From Selaginella moellendorffii (taxonomy: Eukaryota > Streptophyta > Lycopodiopsida > Selaginellales > Selaginellaceae): 64,000 bases of DNA. Positions 23,501 to 36,427 of the stretch are shown piece after piece. The stretch covers positions 859,482 through 923,481 of the forward strand of contig NW_003314274.1 of assembly GCF_000143415.4 (NCBI RefSeq), read 5' to 3'. The notes under the pieces are model-generated. The model worked only from the letters and a program-made list of their open reading frames with translations. It was not told the origin of the DNA and made no database searches. A program made the position numbers and the translations under genes. Each line of letters starts with the position of its first letter. The stretch's first letter is position 1.

Positions 23501-25477
23501 GTGTCGACTGAAAAGGAGGTTGAGGTAGAGCCAGCGGTAGAAGTAGAGACAGTAGAGGTAGCCCATGCGGAGTCCGTGACAACTAATTCGCTAGCAGGTG
23601 AAACCACAACCACAGTTATACCAGCTGTTTCAGAAGCTACTGCCGATTGTCTAGATAGTTTTGAAGGGGAGGAGAAGGCCAAGATATCTCAGAAAGCATC
23701 TAAAAGCAGTAAGAAGAAGTCTCAAAAGGGTCAAAAGGTGGCTAAAGCAGCAGCAGAACCTGTGTCATCATGCGAGAAGCAAGAAGCTATAGAGCTCTTG
23801 AATGCGACTTTACGTGAAGCTATGGCCTCGGGTGAGGTGGAAAAGATGGAGGCGGCCATAAGCGCTTGTGAGGACGGTGCTCAAGAACTGGTGGACGAGC
23901 GGTTACTTAAGCAGGTGAAGGGTGCTCTAGCAAAGCGGCTCAAGCGCAGGGAGAAAGCTAGCGTTCTAGAGGATGAGCTCACTTCTGCTATAGAGGATGG
24001 AAGCTACGATCGGCTGAAAGCTGCCGTCCTTGCGGTCGAGCAGTCGTCAAGATTTGCCGCTGCTCTTCAGGAAAAGCTTGCAGCTGCGAAGAGGCTTCTT
24101 CTGGAGATGGAAAGCCAGACCGCGAGTGAGCCACAGCAAAAGGAAGAGGAGTCTCTGCCGGTTTCAGATGTTTCCACGGTGCCAACTTCCAGTCCTCCGA
24201 AGGCGAAGAAAGACAAGCCCTTGAAGCCAAAGAAACCAAAAAGCAGCGGCCGAAAGAACACGGCGGCCGTCACCAACGCGAACAGCTATCATCCATTGCC
24301 AGCTAACGGCGTCCCAGCTCCCCCGGACCCTTCCCATCGACCGCCTCCGACTCTCCAGCCAGCTCACGATCTCCCTCCACTGCTTCCGACTCCACGTCCA
24401 ACAGGTTTACGTCCTCCGGCTCCTCCCTGCTCCGTTATCATGCCTCCAAAGTCATCTGGACAGCAGCAGCAACAACAACAATACCAGCAACAGCACCAGC
24501 ACCACCTCCAGGCCTCGACGTCGTGCGAGCACAATCCCATCACTCCACAGCTCTTCCCATCGAGCAGGAGCCCACTCAACGGCGAGGTGAGCGACTACAA
24601 CGAGGCGTCGCAGCTCTCTCTGCTTCTCTCCTCGTCGTGGTCGTCGCCGAGATCGTGCTCCTCGCTCGAGGACGACGCCTACAACAAGTCATCGTCTCGG
24701 TGGGGGAGGTCCCCGGGACCAGAGAATATCACCACCAACAGCAGCAGCCACAGCAGCTATGGATTGGAGTCGCCAGTCTGGTCGGACCAGCCGTGCCTCG
24801 ACTCACAGGGATACATCTCCGCGCTACTGGCCACGCTCTTCCCGGTGGAGAGGCTGCCGTCGACGTCGACGACGCTCTTTAGTGCCTCCCTGGGCGAGTT
24901 CCCAGCACCGGCCGCGGGGGAATGCGGCGGCGGTGGTGGTGGAGGAGCAAAACTATCGTCAGGTCTGTCTTCTAGTGGGCCTGATGATTCTGATATCCTC
25001 TCGTTCCTGGACAGCACTCTGAGCAACCTGAGCATCAGCAACGATGGTGGCGACGATTATATCAGTGGTGGTGGTGGTGGCGGCGGCGGAGGTGGCGGTG
25101 GTGGTGGCTCTGCGGTTAACAGCAACGCCGGGTTTGAGAGCTTTGCAAGCGGTGGCGGCAGGAAGGGCTACTACTCGTTGTACGCCGGCGGTAATGGTGC
25201 TCTTCCTGACTTGACGTCGAGCTTGTTCTCTGAAGAGGATCCTTGCAGGATGAAGGTTGTGGTAAGCTCGCAGCAGTCGCGGGTGGAGGCGGCGGCGCTG
25301 CTGGAGGCGTCGCTCGAGGACTGCTGCTGCATCTGCTTCGACGTGCCCAAGGACGCGGCGCTCGTCCCCTGCGGCCACCGGATGTGCAAGAGCTGCGGCG
25401 AGCAGATCCGGCGCCAGCGTGCCAAGTGCCCGATTTGCAACAGGTACATTGACGCCGTCTTGGCTCTCTATGGCTGA
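17598..25477 (+). CDS. Very long armadillo-type repeat protein with C-terminal RING finger
   Basis: Six exons join in frame: 17598-19584, 19647-19885, 19938-21754, 21816-22908, 22982-23112 and 23164-25477, giving about 2,526 residues. The N-terminal 600 residues are low-complexity (Ser, Ala, acidic). Residues about 660-1650 contain helical armadillo/HEAT-like repeats (for example GCGALQVLC, GCSTLWTLVHSAG, GCNVIGTMVRTL). Next come a Lys/Glu-rich linker, a proline- and glutamine-rich segment (24290-24520) and a polyglycine run (25060-25110). The C-terminus is a C3HC4 RING: CCICFDVPKDAALVPCGHRM followed by CKSC and CPIC. RING-HC domains of this kind recruit E2 enzymes, so a ubiquitin ligase with a repeat scaffold is likely. 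I do not recognise a named orthologue. The long uninterrupted exons contrast with the neighbours. Confidence 0.85.
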
Positions 25478-26547
25478 TCCAGAGACACTATCAATTCATT
25501 CGCGATTGATATGGCGCTCAGTGGTTCTCGGGAATGGAAGAGAGATCTCACAGGGAAGAACAAGAAGGAAAAAAAGTTTTGACAGAGGAGCTGAGAAGAG
25601 AGCGAGTAAGGAAGGATTGTTTGCTATGTGAGCTTGTCAAGTTTATAACAAATAATTCTTGCGAGAATGGAATCTCTCTTATTCGTTACATCCTTCTTGA
25701 CAGACTTCTATATAGCACGAAAGGCTTGAAATGGAGAAATGGTCTCTACTTACTCAAATCCTAAGTTCTTGGTGCATAGTGTTCTTATAGATTGTCTTTG
25801 TACTCTTGATACAAGTTCTCTTGTCCCAAGAGCTGTCAAGTTGAGTACTCAGTAGTATCTCAGTTCCATCAACTGAGCAGTCATGTCCCATTGTCATGTC
25901 AAAAGTGTCTAAAACACACTAAAAGAGCTCAACACTGTCACTATGTTTATTTCGTTCAATGCACAGCACAGTTCTCCTCCCACTCAGATGAAGAACAGAC
26001 TCCTAGAGCAAAACGATGGTGTTTGAAGAGAGTGCAAACCTTATGAGAATCATCACTTATACTCTAGTACCAGCTTTTCATTTTGGACTTGGTGGAAGCG
26101 AATTTCAATACACTTCATTCGATTGCAAACGACAGTCAAATAGTAATGTATTCAGCTTCAAGAATATGCTTGTAGTCTAGAAATTTGTGCAACGCAAAAA
26201 AATGACTATGGAGACTGACTAGGAAACATGTGTTGAAGGGTGGGTGAAAGAGTCGCTGTGGTGTGAATGTTTCCAAAAATTTCTAATTTCCAAAGCAAGC
26301 ATGCACGATTTAAATTATTTTCATTTCTAGTAAGATGGTTGCCAGCTTAGACGAAGTAAATCCCAGAATTCCAATTACTTGGAACAAAAAGACAAGGATT
26401 TTTCTCCATAGGAAAAGAGAAAAAAAAAAGAAAAAAAACGCTTTGGTCTCCTTTTGTTTCGATCAAGGAAGACTCGCTCCTGCGTTGGAATTAAGCGTAA
26501 GAGATCTTGCACGAGAAGAGGTGAAAAAGAACATACTTGCGTGACGT
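25478..26547. other. Intergenic, no gene seen
   Basis: AT-richer sequence with only short open frames that lack composition or domain support. The first 100-200 bases probably hold the 3' UTR of the ARM-RING gene, and the last 200 the 3' UTR of the minus-strand gene that follows. Confidence 0.45.
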
Positions 26548-27692
26548 TTATCGGAGAGTTGGATGGTTCGCGAGTGACCACGGTTGCGATGCTACGGCGG
26601 ACTTGCGGTAGAGCTGCCACCAAATGAGGACGAGCAGAGCCACAACCAGCAGTAAGTTCCTGTGAGAAACACAAGATCAAACGATTCATCGCGTCGTAAG
26701 CTCATATGGTTTTAGAATCCAAATGCTTTCTTCTTTCACGTACATTTCTACAGGCCCTGGATCTGCCTCCACCTTGAAAAAGAAACACAAAGTTCTCTTA
26801 GCGCCTTGAAAGCTCTTCAGATGCTTACTCGAGATGCGGCGTTGTCGACGTTCTCCTGGCACGCCCGACGTTTCAACTCGTAGACAAGAAAGAAAAGAAA
26901 AAGGATAAACACCGTTTACTTACCACGGGTATGCTCTCGCCTTCTTTGTTCTCTTCCGTTGCGAGATCGAGCAAACTCGTGGTTGTACTGAAGGTGTCCT
27001 GCTCACGAATCTCGCGAATATGTGATGGTCTTTGCAAAAAAGAACGAAAATCTTACTTCGTAGCCGTCGTCTTCGCTCTGTACGTTGTAGAATAATACAA
27101 GCTTGTGAGCATTCGCAGCAAAACTTACGTGAACTTACCGGCAGGATGATCTGGTCGTCGAATTCATCGATGCCCAGCGAGTCACTCTGCGAAAAGGATC
27201 AAACGATGTTCTCTCGATCTTACCTAGATGGAAGAAGAAGTCACCTTTGACGGAGCTTTGTGGTCCTTTTCTTCAACCTGAGGAAGCCCAAATCAATACA
27301 CAAAGATACAAACAGAGAAACGATGAGAAGGAAGGCATTTTCATTCGACTCGCAAGAAGAAGAAAGAACTGTCACGCGAGAAAAGAAGAAAAAAATCTTC
27401 ACGCAAACAAAGAGTGCCACAAAGATGGGGATCGCTCACCGAGACGGCCTGGTGCTGCAAAATCTCGCTCACGACACGAATTGCTTGCGATTCCAGCTCG
27501 CCCGCGCTCATCGCTGGTCCCGTTCTCGCGGCTGCTGCGCAACAGGGCTCGATGATGTCCCCGGCTTCCACGACCTGGACGGGGGAAAGAAAGAAAGAAA
27601 GATTGCCGCCGCGAGCGATCTAGGAATACCTCGCGTTCTTCCTCGATCTTGAAACCCTGGCAGCAGCACGGGAGGAAGCACCATTGCCGCAT
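26548..27692 (-). CDS. Small acidic protein with cysteine-rich N-terminus and C-terminal membrane segment
   Basis: Exons on the minus strand at 27692-27630, 27574-27440, 27277-27245, 27186-27139, 27077-27057, 26998-26924, 26855-26829 and from 26772 all start and end in phase 0. The protein begins MRQWCFLPCCCQGF, a possible palmitoylation cluster. It continues as an acidic, probably disordered region (DSLGIDEFDDQIILP, SEDDGYE). The last exon (about 26656-26548) in one frame encodes a strong membrane helix LLLVVALLVLIWWQLY followed by basic residues and a stop. Joining it requires an unusual donor near 26730, probably GC, so the junction is uncertain. The exons are tiny (21-75 nt). The family was not recognised. 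A tail-anchored or lipid-plus-helix anchored membrane protein is inferred. Confidence 0.6.
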
Positions 27693-27875
27693 CGCACGAA
27701 CGAAAAACCCTGGAGGACGAAGAGGGAATAAAAAGCTTCGTTCTTTGGGCCATATGGTCACAAATTAACCCATCATTTGGTCTTTTAAAGGTTTAGGGTT
27801 TAAACGATAAAACAGACCTTTAAAGCTAGGCGGAGATCCAAGAACCCTAATTTTTGACAAAATCTGGCGCGAAAT

Positions 27876-29420
27876 GTGGCCGGGCGAAGATTCTTGGGCG
27901 CATCCAAGGACGAGATCGAGGAACGCTTCGCGGCGGCGCTTAAGAACGCGAGCGACGCGGCCGATCTGCGCGAGGGCCGGAGGATCCACGCCCTAATTGC
28001 CGGCAGTGAGCGCAGATCAATCAGCGCCAGCACCTATCTGGCCAATCTCGTCGTCCAGATGTATGGCAAATGCGGCAGCGCGGGCGACGCGAGGACGGTC
28101 TTCGATGCGATCCAGCGCCCCAATCTCGTCTCCTACAACATGATCCTCGCGGCCTACTCCAATGCCGGGTCTGGGCATTCGCAGCATTGCCAGGCGCTCT
28201 TCGATCTTATGCCGCAGTGGAATCTCGTGAGCTTGAGCTCGATGCTGCGATCTCTCTCCATGAACAGCGATCTCGACGCGATGAAGCAGCTGTTCGATGA
28301 ATCGCCAGAGAACAATCTCGTGACCTGGGGCACGACGATCGCAGGATATGCCCAAACTGGGCATATTTCCAAGGCGATGGTGATCCTGGAGAGAATGCCT
28401 TGCTGGGACATAGTTTCCTGGACTACCGTGATCCAAGGCTACGCGCGCAAGGGCTTGATTGCCGAGGCCGAGAAGATCTATGCCAAGATCCCGGAAAGGA
28501 GCGCGTTTGTGACTAACACCATGATTCTAGCGCTTGCCCGGGCAGGGAATCTGGATCGTGGCAAAGCAATCTTCCACTCTACGCTGGGGAAGAACACCGT
28601 TTCTTGGAACTCAATCGCGCAGGGGCTCGTGGAGATCGGCGAGATCCACGAAGCAAAGCTGGTGTTCGATCGGATGCCGGGGTGGGACGCGATTTCCCGG
28701 ACGATGATCGTCACTGCATTCGCCGCAGCGGGAGATCTCTCCCTCGCCAAGCGCGTCTTCGATCGATTCCACGAGCCCAATGCCGTGGCCGCGACGACGA
28801 TGATCCAGGGCTACTCCCAGCGAGGAGACCTCGAATCCGCGAGATCCATCTTCGATTCCATGCCACAGAAGTCGCCTTGCTCGTGGAACACCATGATCGC
28901 GGCATACGCCCGCAGTGGCGATCTTGCCAGCGCCAAGAATCTTCTCGATTCCATGCCCCAGCCCAGCAGCATCTCCTGGAGCTCGCTCATCGCAGCCAGC
29001 GATGGAGCCAGCGACAGATCCGCCTTGGAGATCTTCCGATCGATGGAGCAGCATGGAGAATCCCCCGACGCGATCTCCCTGACGAGCCTCCTCGGCGCTT
29101 GCGGCCGGATGGACTCCGCGCGGCACTACATCCGATCTATGGCGCCGGACCACGGATTATCGCCCAGCCGCGAGCACTACTGCGCGATGATCGACATCCT
29201 GGGGCGCGCCGGAGAGCTGGAGCTCGCCGAGGGTTTGATCCACGCCATGCCCTTCCCTGCCGACGCCGCCGCGTGGGGATCGCTGCTCGCGGCGTGCCGG
29301 ATCCATCGCGATGTGGAGCGGGGAGAAATCGCCGCGGCGCGCGCGATGGAGGTGGATCGAGACGACGGTGCCGTGATCGTCCTCTTGGACGATCTCTATT
29401 GCCAGGAACCAAAAAAATGA
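27876..29420 (+). CDS. PLS-class pentatricopeptide repeat protein without clear ATG
   Basis: A single uninterrupted frame of about 514 codons carries around a dozen PPR units of mixed length (YGKCGSAGDARTVFD, NLVTWGTTIAGYAQTG, CSWNTMIAAYARSGDL). It closes with an E-motif-like region (ISLTSLLGACGRMD, YCAMIDILGRAGELELAEGL, AAWGSLLAACR) but has no DYW domain. Such proteins act in organellar RNA metabolism. In this frame the first in-frame ATG is only at about 28059, inside the first repeat. Upstream, the frame opens after a stop at 27855 and has CTG and GTG but no ATG. An ATG at 27874 is in another frame. A small indel near the start, a non-AUG start or an unseen upstream exon would explain this. 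The minus-strand neighbour starts about 180 bp away. Confidence 0.8.
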   Translation: MAGRRFLGASKDEIEERFAAALKNASDAADLREGRRIHALIAGSERRSISASTYLANLVVQMYGKCGSAGDARTVFDAIQRPNLVSYNMILAAYSNAGSGHSQHCQALFDLMPQWNLVSLSSMLRSLSMNSDLDAMKQLFDESPENNLVTWGTTIAGYAQTGHISKAMVILERMPCWDIVSWTTVIQGYARKGLIAEAEKIYAKIPERSAFVTNTMILALARAGNLDRGKAIFHSTLGKNTVSWNSIAQGLVEIGEIHEAKLVFDRMPGWDAISRTMIVTAFAAAGDLSLAKRVFDRFHEPNAVAATTMIQGYSQRGDLESARSIFDSMPQKSPCSWNTMIAAYARSGDLASAKNLLDSMPQPSSISWSSLIAASDGASDRSALEIFRSMEQHGESPDAISLTSLLGACGRMDSARHYIRSMAPDHGLSPSREHYCAMIDILGRAGELELAEGLIHAMPFPADAAAWGSLLAACRIHRDVERGEIAAARAMEVDRDDGAVIVLLDDLYCQEPKK

Positions 29421-29674
29421 TAGCAGTGGGAGGTATCGAACCCGTGCCATAGTTTTCCGTGAGTAATATTGCTGTGTGTGCTTTAGAAGGAAAGAAGCGG
29501 CAAGGGCTTCTTTTGCTCTTTCGGCGACGAGGGAATGGCGCGGGTGAGGATCGCCGCGCAATGCTGGAGATCATCCCAGCTGCGCCGGCGCTAGAACCCT
29601 AGCTCCGCGAGGAAAGAGGTCAAGGGTTTAGGTGCCATTGGAATCACAGCGGCCAGGATTCTCAATCTCTCTCC

Positions 29675-32600
29675 ATGGAAGAAGGCGATAGGAAGACTTA
29701 CGGCCTCGCCAATACCGCGCACACGGAGATTGCGCAGTCGCTGCCGCTGCCGAGCCTTCCAATCGGGTTTGGAGCGACGAGCCAGGGATTATCGCTGTTT
29801 GAGGAGAATGAGCATGCAGCGCGGCTCCAGGGTGCTAGAGATGCCGCGATCATGTCCAAGGCCGGGAAAATTGCGGAGCTTCTCGCCAATACCGACTCGA
29901 GCTACATGTAAGTCGAAAGAGTCGAGATTATAATCCCTTCTATCTCTTGTCGATCGTATTTCCAGCACCTTGAAAGACGAGACATCGATTCCGCCCGTTG
30001 TGGCCGAGCCTGGAAGCTTGGCGGCCGCTGTTCTTAAGTTTAATCCCCAAGCATTTAGTTGCCGTTTTTCAGGTATTTTCCTTTTCCTTTTTTCTCTCTT
30101 CCTTTTTTGGAATGCTTTCACTGAGCTCCCGTCTCCACAGCTCCCTTGAAAGCTGAGGTGCCTAAAGCGAAGTCACAGCCATCATCTTTCGCAGCACGTA
30201 CAGGACCTTTGCAAAACTCAGAGGTAACAGTACTTGTTGTTAGATAGTCACGTTATAAAACATCAGTGCTTCAGGATCACGAAGAGCAGTCTACGGTGAA
30301 AAAGCCCAGGCTAAAGCGTAAGCACCAGCATGATGCGGATCATCAAGGCAAAGAAAAGCGGGCGGCAGATTCTGGACGTCGTGAACTGAAACAAAGTGAG
30401 TACCTGTTTAGAGCAGCAGTGTATCAAGTGGTTTACGTGCAAAAATGCAGATGGTATCACCAGTGGAATATGTGAGCTTTTGAACGAGTTCCTTGAGAGG
30501 TCAGACACTCATGGTGATCCTGACGGTGAAGAGGAAGGAACGACCCTGTCCCTCCAAGAGATGAAATCAATCTCGGAGGAGATTACCTCACTTCATGCAA
30601 AGGCTGCTGTGTCTAAGATCCCTTCCGAGCGGCTTATCAAGCTTTTAAATTTTCTGGATCGGCACGTCAGGCATGCTCATTTGAAGGAAATAGACGAAGG
30701 AGATGACGTAAGTTTACCTTTGCACAATATTGCGTACTGAACGACGTTTATTCAGGTAGAGTCCGACAATTTTGAGATTGTCATGACCGCGTTAGAGGCG
30801 GTTCAAGTAACATTGATGATCATGTCCTCTCCCAAAATGCCCAAGCAGATTTACAAGGAAGAGGTGACTATCTTTAATCCTATTGGCTACTCTCACTTAC
30901 GCATTTGGGCAGGTCATCGATAGAATCATAGAGTTCACGCGGTATCAGATTGTCCATAGTGTTTTTACGGCATATGATCCTCTTTACCGACAAGTTCATA
31001 AGAATGGTGGCGACGAAGATGAAGGTAACGCCTCACTGTTTTCAGCAAGTTTTATTAAGATGTTTTACGCTTAGTGGACGAGGAAGAAGAAGATGAAGGA
31101 AAAAGGGGCAGGCGAAAGAGTCGATCAGGGAAGGCTAAGAAACTGACATCCTCTAGGTGACCATTTAACTTGCATTTTCTTGTTCAATTATCATCATCTT
31201 TTGCTTTGCAGGGTGTCTACTGCTGTCTCTATAGTTCTTCATAAGCTGTGTAGCATACTTGCGCTTTTGAAGGACCTATTATCAGTGGAGAAACTTCTTG
31301 ATAGCACCATTCTTCAACTAATGAAGACTGTTCTCGGCACGTTTGGTGTTGACAATATACAACTATTGCAGTTAAAAGCGATTGGCGTTGCCAGCATGGT
31401 GAGTCTTAGTTTTTGATTCAGGGAAACTATCTAATGCTTGCCCCTCAGGTTTTCAACATCTACCCGCAGCATCAGACGGTAATGATCGACGAGCTTTTGT
31501 CCATGTTATGGAAGCTCCCTTCTTCGAAAAAGAACCTGAGGACATATCATCTACCAGAGGAAGAACATAAGCAGATACAGATGCTAGTAGCATTACTTCT
31601 TCAACTGGTGCAGTGCAGCGTTGCTCTTCCGGAATTGAGAACTGGACAGGAGAAGGCCTCTACCGATACTAGAAAATGCTTTGAACCTGCAGTTAGCATA
31701 TGCAATTACTTCTGGAGGAATGTCTTTCAACGATGGGCTGTGCCAAAGGCTCAAGAAGGTTCGGATGTCAAATTAGTGATGGAGAACCTAGTATTGGATC
31801 TGTTGGCGACTATAAATGTTCCGGAATTTCCAGCTGCAAGCCTTCTCCTGCAGGTATATGACCATGTTTGTGTCTTAATCTAATCTGGATATATGCAGGT
31901 GCTTTGTGTGCTGCTTTTAGGCCCCGCAGGGGTAAAATCCAAAGATGTTCCAGTCCGGGTTTCTGCCATTGATATCCTCGGTCAAATCGCTGCACACTTG
32001 AAAAGAGATACGGTGGCTTATAGCAAAGATAACCTTTGGATACTACAGGAAACTCAGGAAGGTCCTAGCAGCTTCGCAAAAGATGTTTGTACAAGCTGTG
32101 GTCACTCGAAAGCCAATAAGTTCATCCTGCGGTGTGACAGTTGCAAACGGTGGTTTCACGGAGATTGTGTCGGTGTTACTGGACAAGATCTTATTGGGAG
32201 AGGATGGTTTTGTCACTGCTGTCTCTGTAGAAACCAACTTGCTTCCTTCGACCCAGGATCGAGTGGAAAGTCCCATGATACTTACAAAGTTCCTGAAGAT
32301 GGAGCAGTTATCGTTCAGCAGATTCTCTTGAATTTCTTACGGGAAACTGATAGCGGAGACAACGTCTCGTTTTTCGCTCGGAGGTGATTTTTCTTTTTTC
32401 TTTTGCTTTTATGACTGAAAGCTTTTGAAATTTGCAGATTTTATTTGTGCCTTTGGTACGGGTATGATCCGCAAGGGTTACAAAGTCTTGCTTTTTACCA
32501 TTGGAGATGGGGATCGAAAGCTCCACATCAGGACTTTGGAATTACGTCTAATGCCATTTCTCGAGACATCATTGTTCGCATTACTAGAGCACTGGGACAA

Positions 32601-35600
32601 CAGAGGCCGCTAGCACGAGGATTTGATAGAATTTTGGAGCGGCTTCTGGTATATATAATTTTAATTGTTCGAGCGATTGATTCTCACCTTCTCTTTCTTA
32701 GGCAAGCCTGCAGGAAAATGCATCTAATCCTCGAGCAAAAGCTTTGAAAGCGGTAAGAATTAGTTGTGACAATGAAATTCATACAATTATTATGCAGGTT
32801 AGTGCAATCGTTGAAGTCGATCCTGGAGTACTAGCTGATGAAAGAGTACAGAAAGCCGTTGAAGGCAGATTTATGGATTCGGCTATATCCGTGCGAGAAG
32901 CTGCGATGGAACTTGTTGGCCGCCACATTGTATCTCGTCCGGATGTAGCTATCAAGGTATACTGCCACGCTCGTGTTTTCATATTAACATTTTCTTTGCA
33001 GTACTTTGATCGGCTATCTGAGCGCATTATGGACACTGGTGTCAGTGTGAGGAAGCGGGTCATAAAAATTCTTCGTGATTTTTGCTTATTGGCGGGTGGA
33101 TTTCCAAAAGCAACCGATGCATGCATCCGTGTTATTTCTCGAATCAATGATGATGAAGCCAGCATTCAGGTATGCATTTCCGATATATGCGAAATGCTAA
33201 TATATGTTGCTTAGGATCTCGTGTGTAAGACATTTTATGAACTTTGGTTTGAAGAGCATCCTGGGCAGCAGACGCAGTTTGTTGCCGACGGAAGTATTGT
33301 CCCTTCTGAGATTGCTGAACGCGTACAACAAATCGTGGATGTCTTAAAAAGTCTTCCAAACCATCAGCCGATAGTGATGATTATCAAGAGAAGTCTAACC
33401 TTAGATTTCATTCCTCAAGGTTCAAAGACGGCTGCTCCCACCAATATTTCTCAGGCTGCCGTGCGTAATCGATGCGAACTCATGTGCAAGTACCTTATGG
33501 AGTGCATCCTGAAGGTAAGTAGTTGAAATATTATGGATAGCTCTCTAACAGAGTATACAGGCCGAAGAGACGTCCGAGGATTCAGAGGTTCAGGCGTTGC
33601 CTTATGTGTCTGCTTTGCATGCATTCTGCATAGTTGATCCTACTCTTTGCGCACCTGCTTCTGATCCATCACGGTTTGCGGTAACCTTGCAGCCATATTT
33701 GAAAACACTGGTAATCTATATATTTATTAACATAGAAAACATGCGATTTAATCGTTTTATTGCAAACAGGCTGATAATCGCGATATAGCACAGCTTTTGC
33801 AAAGCATTGTTTATGTAATAGATACTGTTCTCCCGCTACTCAGAAGACCGCCTCAAAATCTCGTGGAAGAACTAGAGCGAGATCTGCGACAGCTCATTGT
33901 TCGGTATTCATTCTTAACCGTCGTTCATGCATGTATAAAGTAAGTTATTTCGGCTGTGGCAGCTGTAACTGCGGTTTTAATCCCGTGTTTGTATTCAGAT
34001 GTTTGGCTTCCTTGACAAAAATCTCTTCCAAGAAAGGAGTCGTGTTTGATTTCCTAGTCCGGCAATTCTACAAAGTTCTCGAGTCGTGGCAAAACAGTGA
34101 AATGATTCAAGAGAAGCCAGTAAGCGTGAAGTTGCATACCGTTTTTCCTGATAATGTTTTTATGCTCCAGAACATTCTTCGTTCTTTGTTTTGCCTCGGG
34201 TTATTTGTCCGGTACGGAGCAGAGCTTATCGATGGCATGAATGACCACGATGTTACCATGGATAGCGTTTTAAATTTGTACACACACTACCTTCAAAGTG
34301 AAGATTTTGAAGTCAAGGTTAAGGCACTACAAGTAAGTATTTTCTCGTTATGGTTTTTATCTAACATCGGGGATAATAGGCGGCAGGATTTGTGTTTCTA
34401 GCGAGGCCAGATTTTATGATGAACGAGAGCATTGGAAAGGTTTTGGGGGATTCATTGATTTCCAAAGCTGATACGCGATTGAAGGTTCGCACTTTTCATA
34501 TATATGACTATTTAACCAGCTTAGCAAATGGTTAGATGCAAACGCTTCGGAACTTTTACGAGTATCTGCTCGACGTGGAAAAACAAATGGGATTGGCAAA
34601 TGCGAAGGATGGCGAAAGCCGAGACGCTACAACAGCTGTTCCTATTGCGGCAGGGGCAGGCGATAGTAACATTTGTGGGGGTATAATTCAGCTACATTGG
34701 GACCGTATCCTGGAAAGGTGTCTGGATAAAGACGAGCAGGTCAGGCAAGCTGCGATTAAGGTATGCCTTCTTTACTCTAGCGTTTGTGATCCTCATATTT
34801 CTGTGTTCAGGTTGTTGATGCAGTTTTGCGTCAGGGTTTAGTTCATCCCATGACGTGCGTACCTCAGCTTATAGCACTTGAAGTAGACCAACAAGAAGGC
34901 ATATCTAAGCTTGCTCATCGTTTGCTAAGCAATCTAAACGACAAGTAAGCTACTTTGGATTTGTATTGTTTGAGGCTCGGAGTTCACGTTTCTTTACAGA
35001 TATCCATCGTTCTTTGAAACTCGTCTTGGCGACGGATTGCAGTTGTCCTTCACCTTCATTCAGACTGGTGCAACACACGCTTCACGCGTGAAAAACAAAG
35101 TCGACCAAAACGAGGCTGCTTTTGCGCGCGCAGGAATTTCTCGTATATACAAGCTCATTCGGGGGTCGCGGAACTCAAGAAACAAGTTTTTGGCATCTGT
35201 AGTTCGCAAGTTCGACTGGATAACATCACAAGCATCCACATCTTTTTTGATGTAAGTGTCTTCATAAGTGTATTTAATCGTTTGGTCCTTAATCACGATG
35301 TTGCAGGTATTGCACCGAGATTCTTGTTTCATTGCCGTTCAATCTGCTGGAAGAACCTCTCTATTTGATATTCGCCATCAATCGCATTCTGCAAGTCCGA
35401 GCGGGTGACCTTGAGGCGAGCATCAAAGCGGAGTTCCAACAAGAACCACTTTGTGGTTTGATGAAACAAACCGCACCAGATGCAACAGAAGAAGGCACTT
35501 CAATTCAGGTTCCCCAAGAGGTGTTGAAACACCTACAGGTAATGTACCCTGAGCGACCCTGGCGTTCTAATCTTTTCCTTTCCAGGTTCAGTCCGATGGG

Positions 35601-36157
35601 GCAGTGGCGTTATCTTTGCTTTTAAAGATGAAAAGGCACTTGAAAATCACGTTTTGTCTTGACGATGCTCGGTGTCAGGTCCGTCTTCTTTTGCATTCCT
35701 ACTTTAACTGACTTCGCCACGTTCAGGCCTTCCAACCCTCAGATCCTGTAAAGTCCGCGGAGGTAGTTTCAAGACAGGCCGCCAAAGACTTCGATTGTAC
35801 TGACATCTTTGCTAAACAACCGGAGAATGTGGCTGAAGTTGTACAACGCTATCAGGTGATTCCACACTTTTTATGTAAGCTTGTTCTGACTTTTATTTTC
35901 AGCTATTCAAATCTTTGCTAAAAGCTGACACAATGGACTACTCTGCTTATGCACCGCCTGCTTCAACCAGAAAGAGGGGTCGTTCCTCTGCAGCGGCGGA
36001 TGGTCTTTACCAAGGGAACGGGCATGTCGGGAGTAAGCTGCGGAGGAAAAGTGCGCCTCCTGCTCCTGCTAGTGACGACGATGGAGATCCCGACGCGCAG
36101 GAAGAACATGGAAGAACGCCCTCAAAGCGAAGGAAAGGCAAGAGCAGAAAACCATAG
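29675..36157 (+). CDS. SCC2: Cohesin-loading factor SCC2/NIPBL (adherin) with PHD finger
   Basis: About 27 exons with introns of 45-80 nt give a protein of about 1,700 residues. The start is [13 protein letters not shown] at 29675 and the basic tail ends [11 protein letters not shown] at 36157. Near residues 625-680 (32080-32240) a PHD finger is visible: [25 protein letters not shown] and WFCHCCLC, which fit the Cys4-His-Cys3 pattern found in plant SCC2 but not in animal NIPBL. The following HEAT repeats hold the best conserved stretches: [26 protein letters not shown], then [13 protein letters not shown] and [20 protein letters not shown]2 with SCC4 loads cohesin on DNA for sister-chromatid cohesion and loop formation. 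All splice joins checked keep frame, and no break was seen. Confidence 0.93.
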
Positions 36158-36427
36158 CTTTTCTCTCCTTTTCCTTTTTCCATCTCCACGATTTTGGCTG
36201 ACTGTAACATACTTCTTTGCCTGAGAACCTCGCTCACTCTCCTGTAAGTACCCCTCTTCTCCTCTTTTCCTACATTCTGACAGTTGTAAATCATTTCTTT
36301 TGTGGATACTCACCATTGAATCATTGCAATGCAACCGGCAATCAATCGAGACAAAAAAAGTACGTCTTTCCTTCTTTCTATACATGTTGTGGGCTAACAA
36401 AATTGCTGTAGTGTGTCGCAGATAATT

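Noticed and set aside
25060..25110. GGT/GGC run as a satellite repeat
   Set aside because: It is in frame within the ARM-RING gene and encodes a polyglycine linker.
28604..29452. 282-codon plus-strand open frame
   Set aside because: Alternative frame of the PPR gene at 27876-29420, very Arg-rich with no domain.
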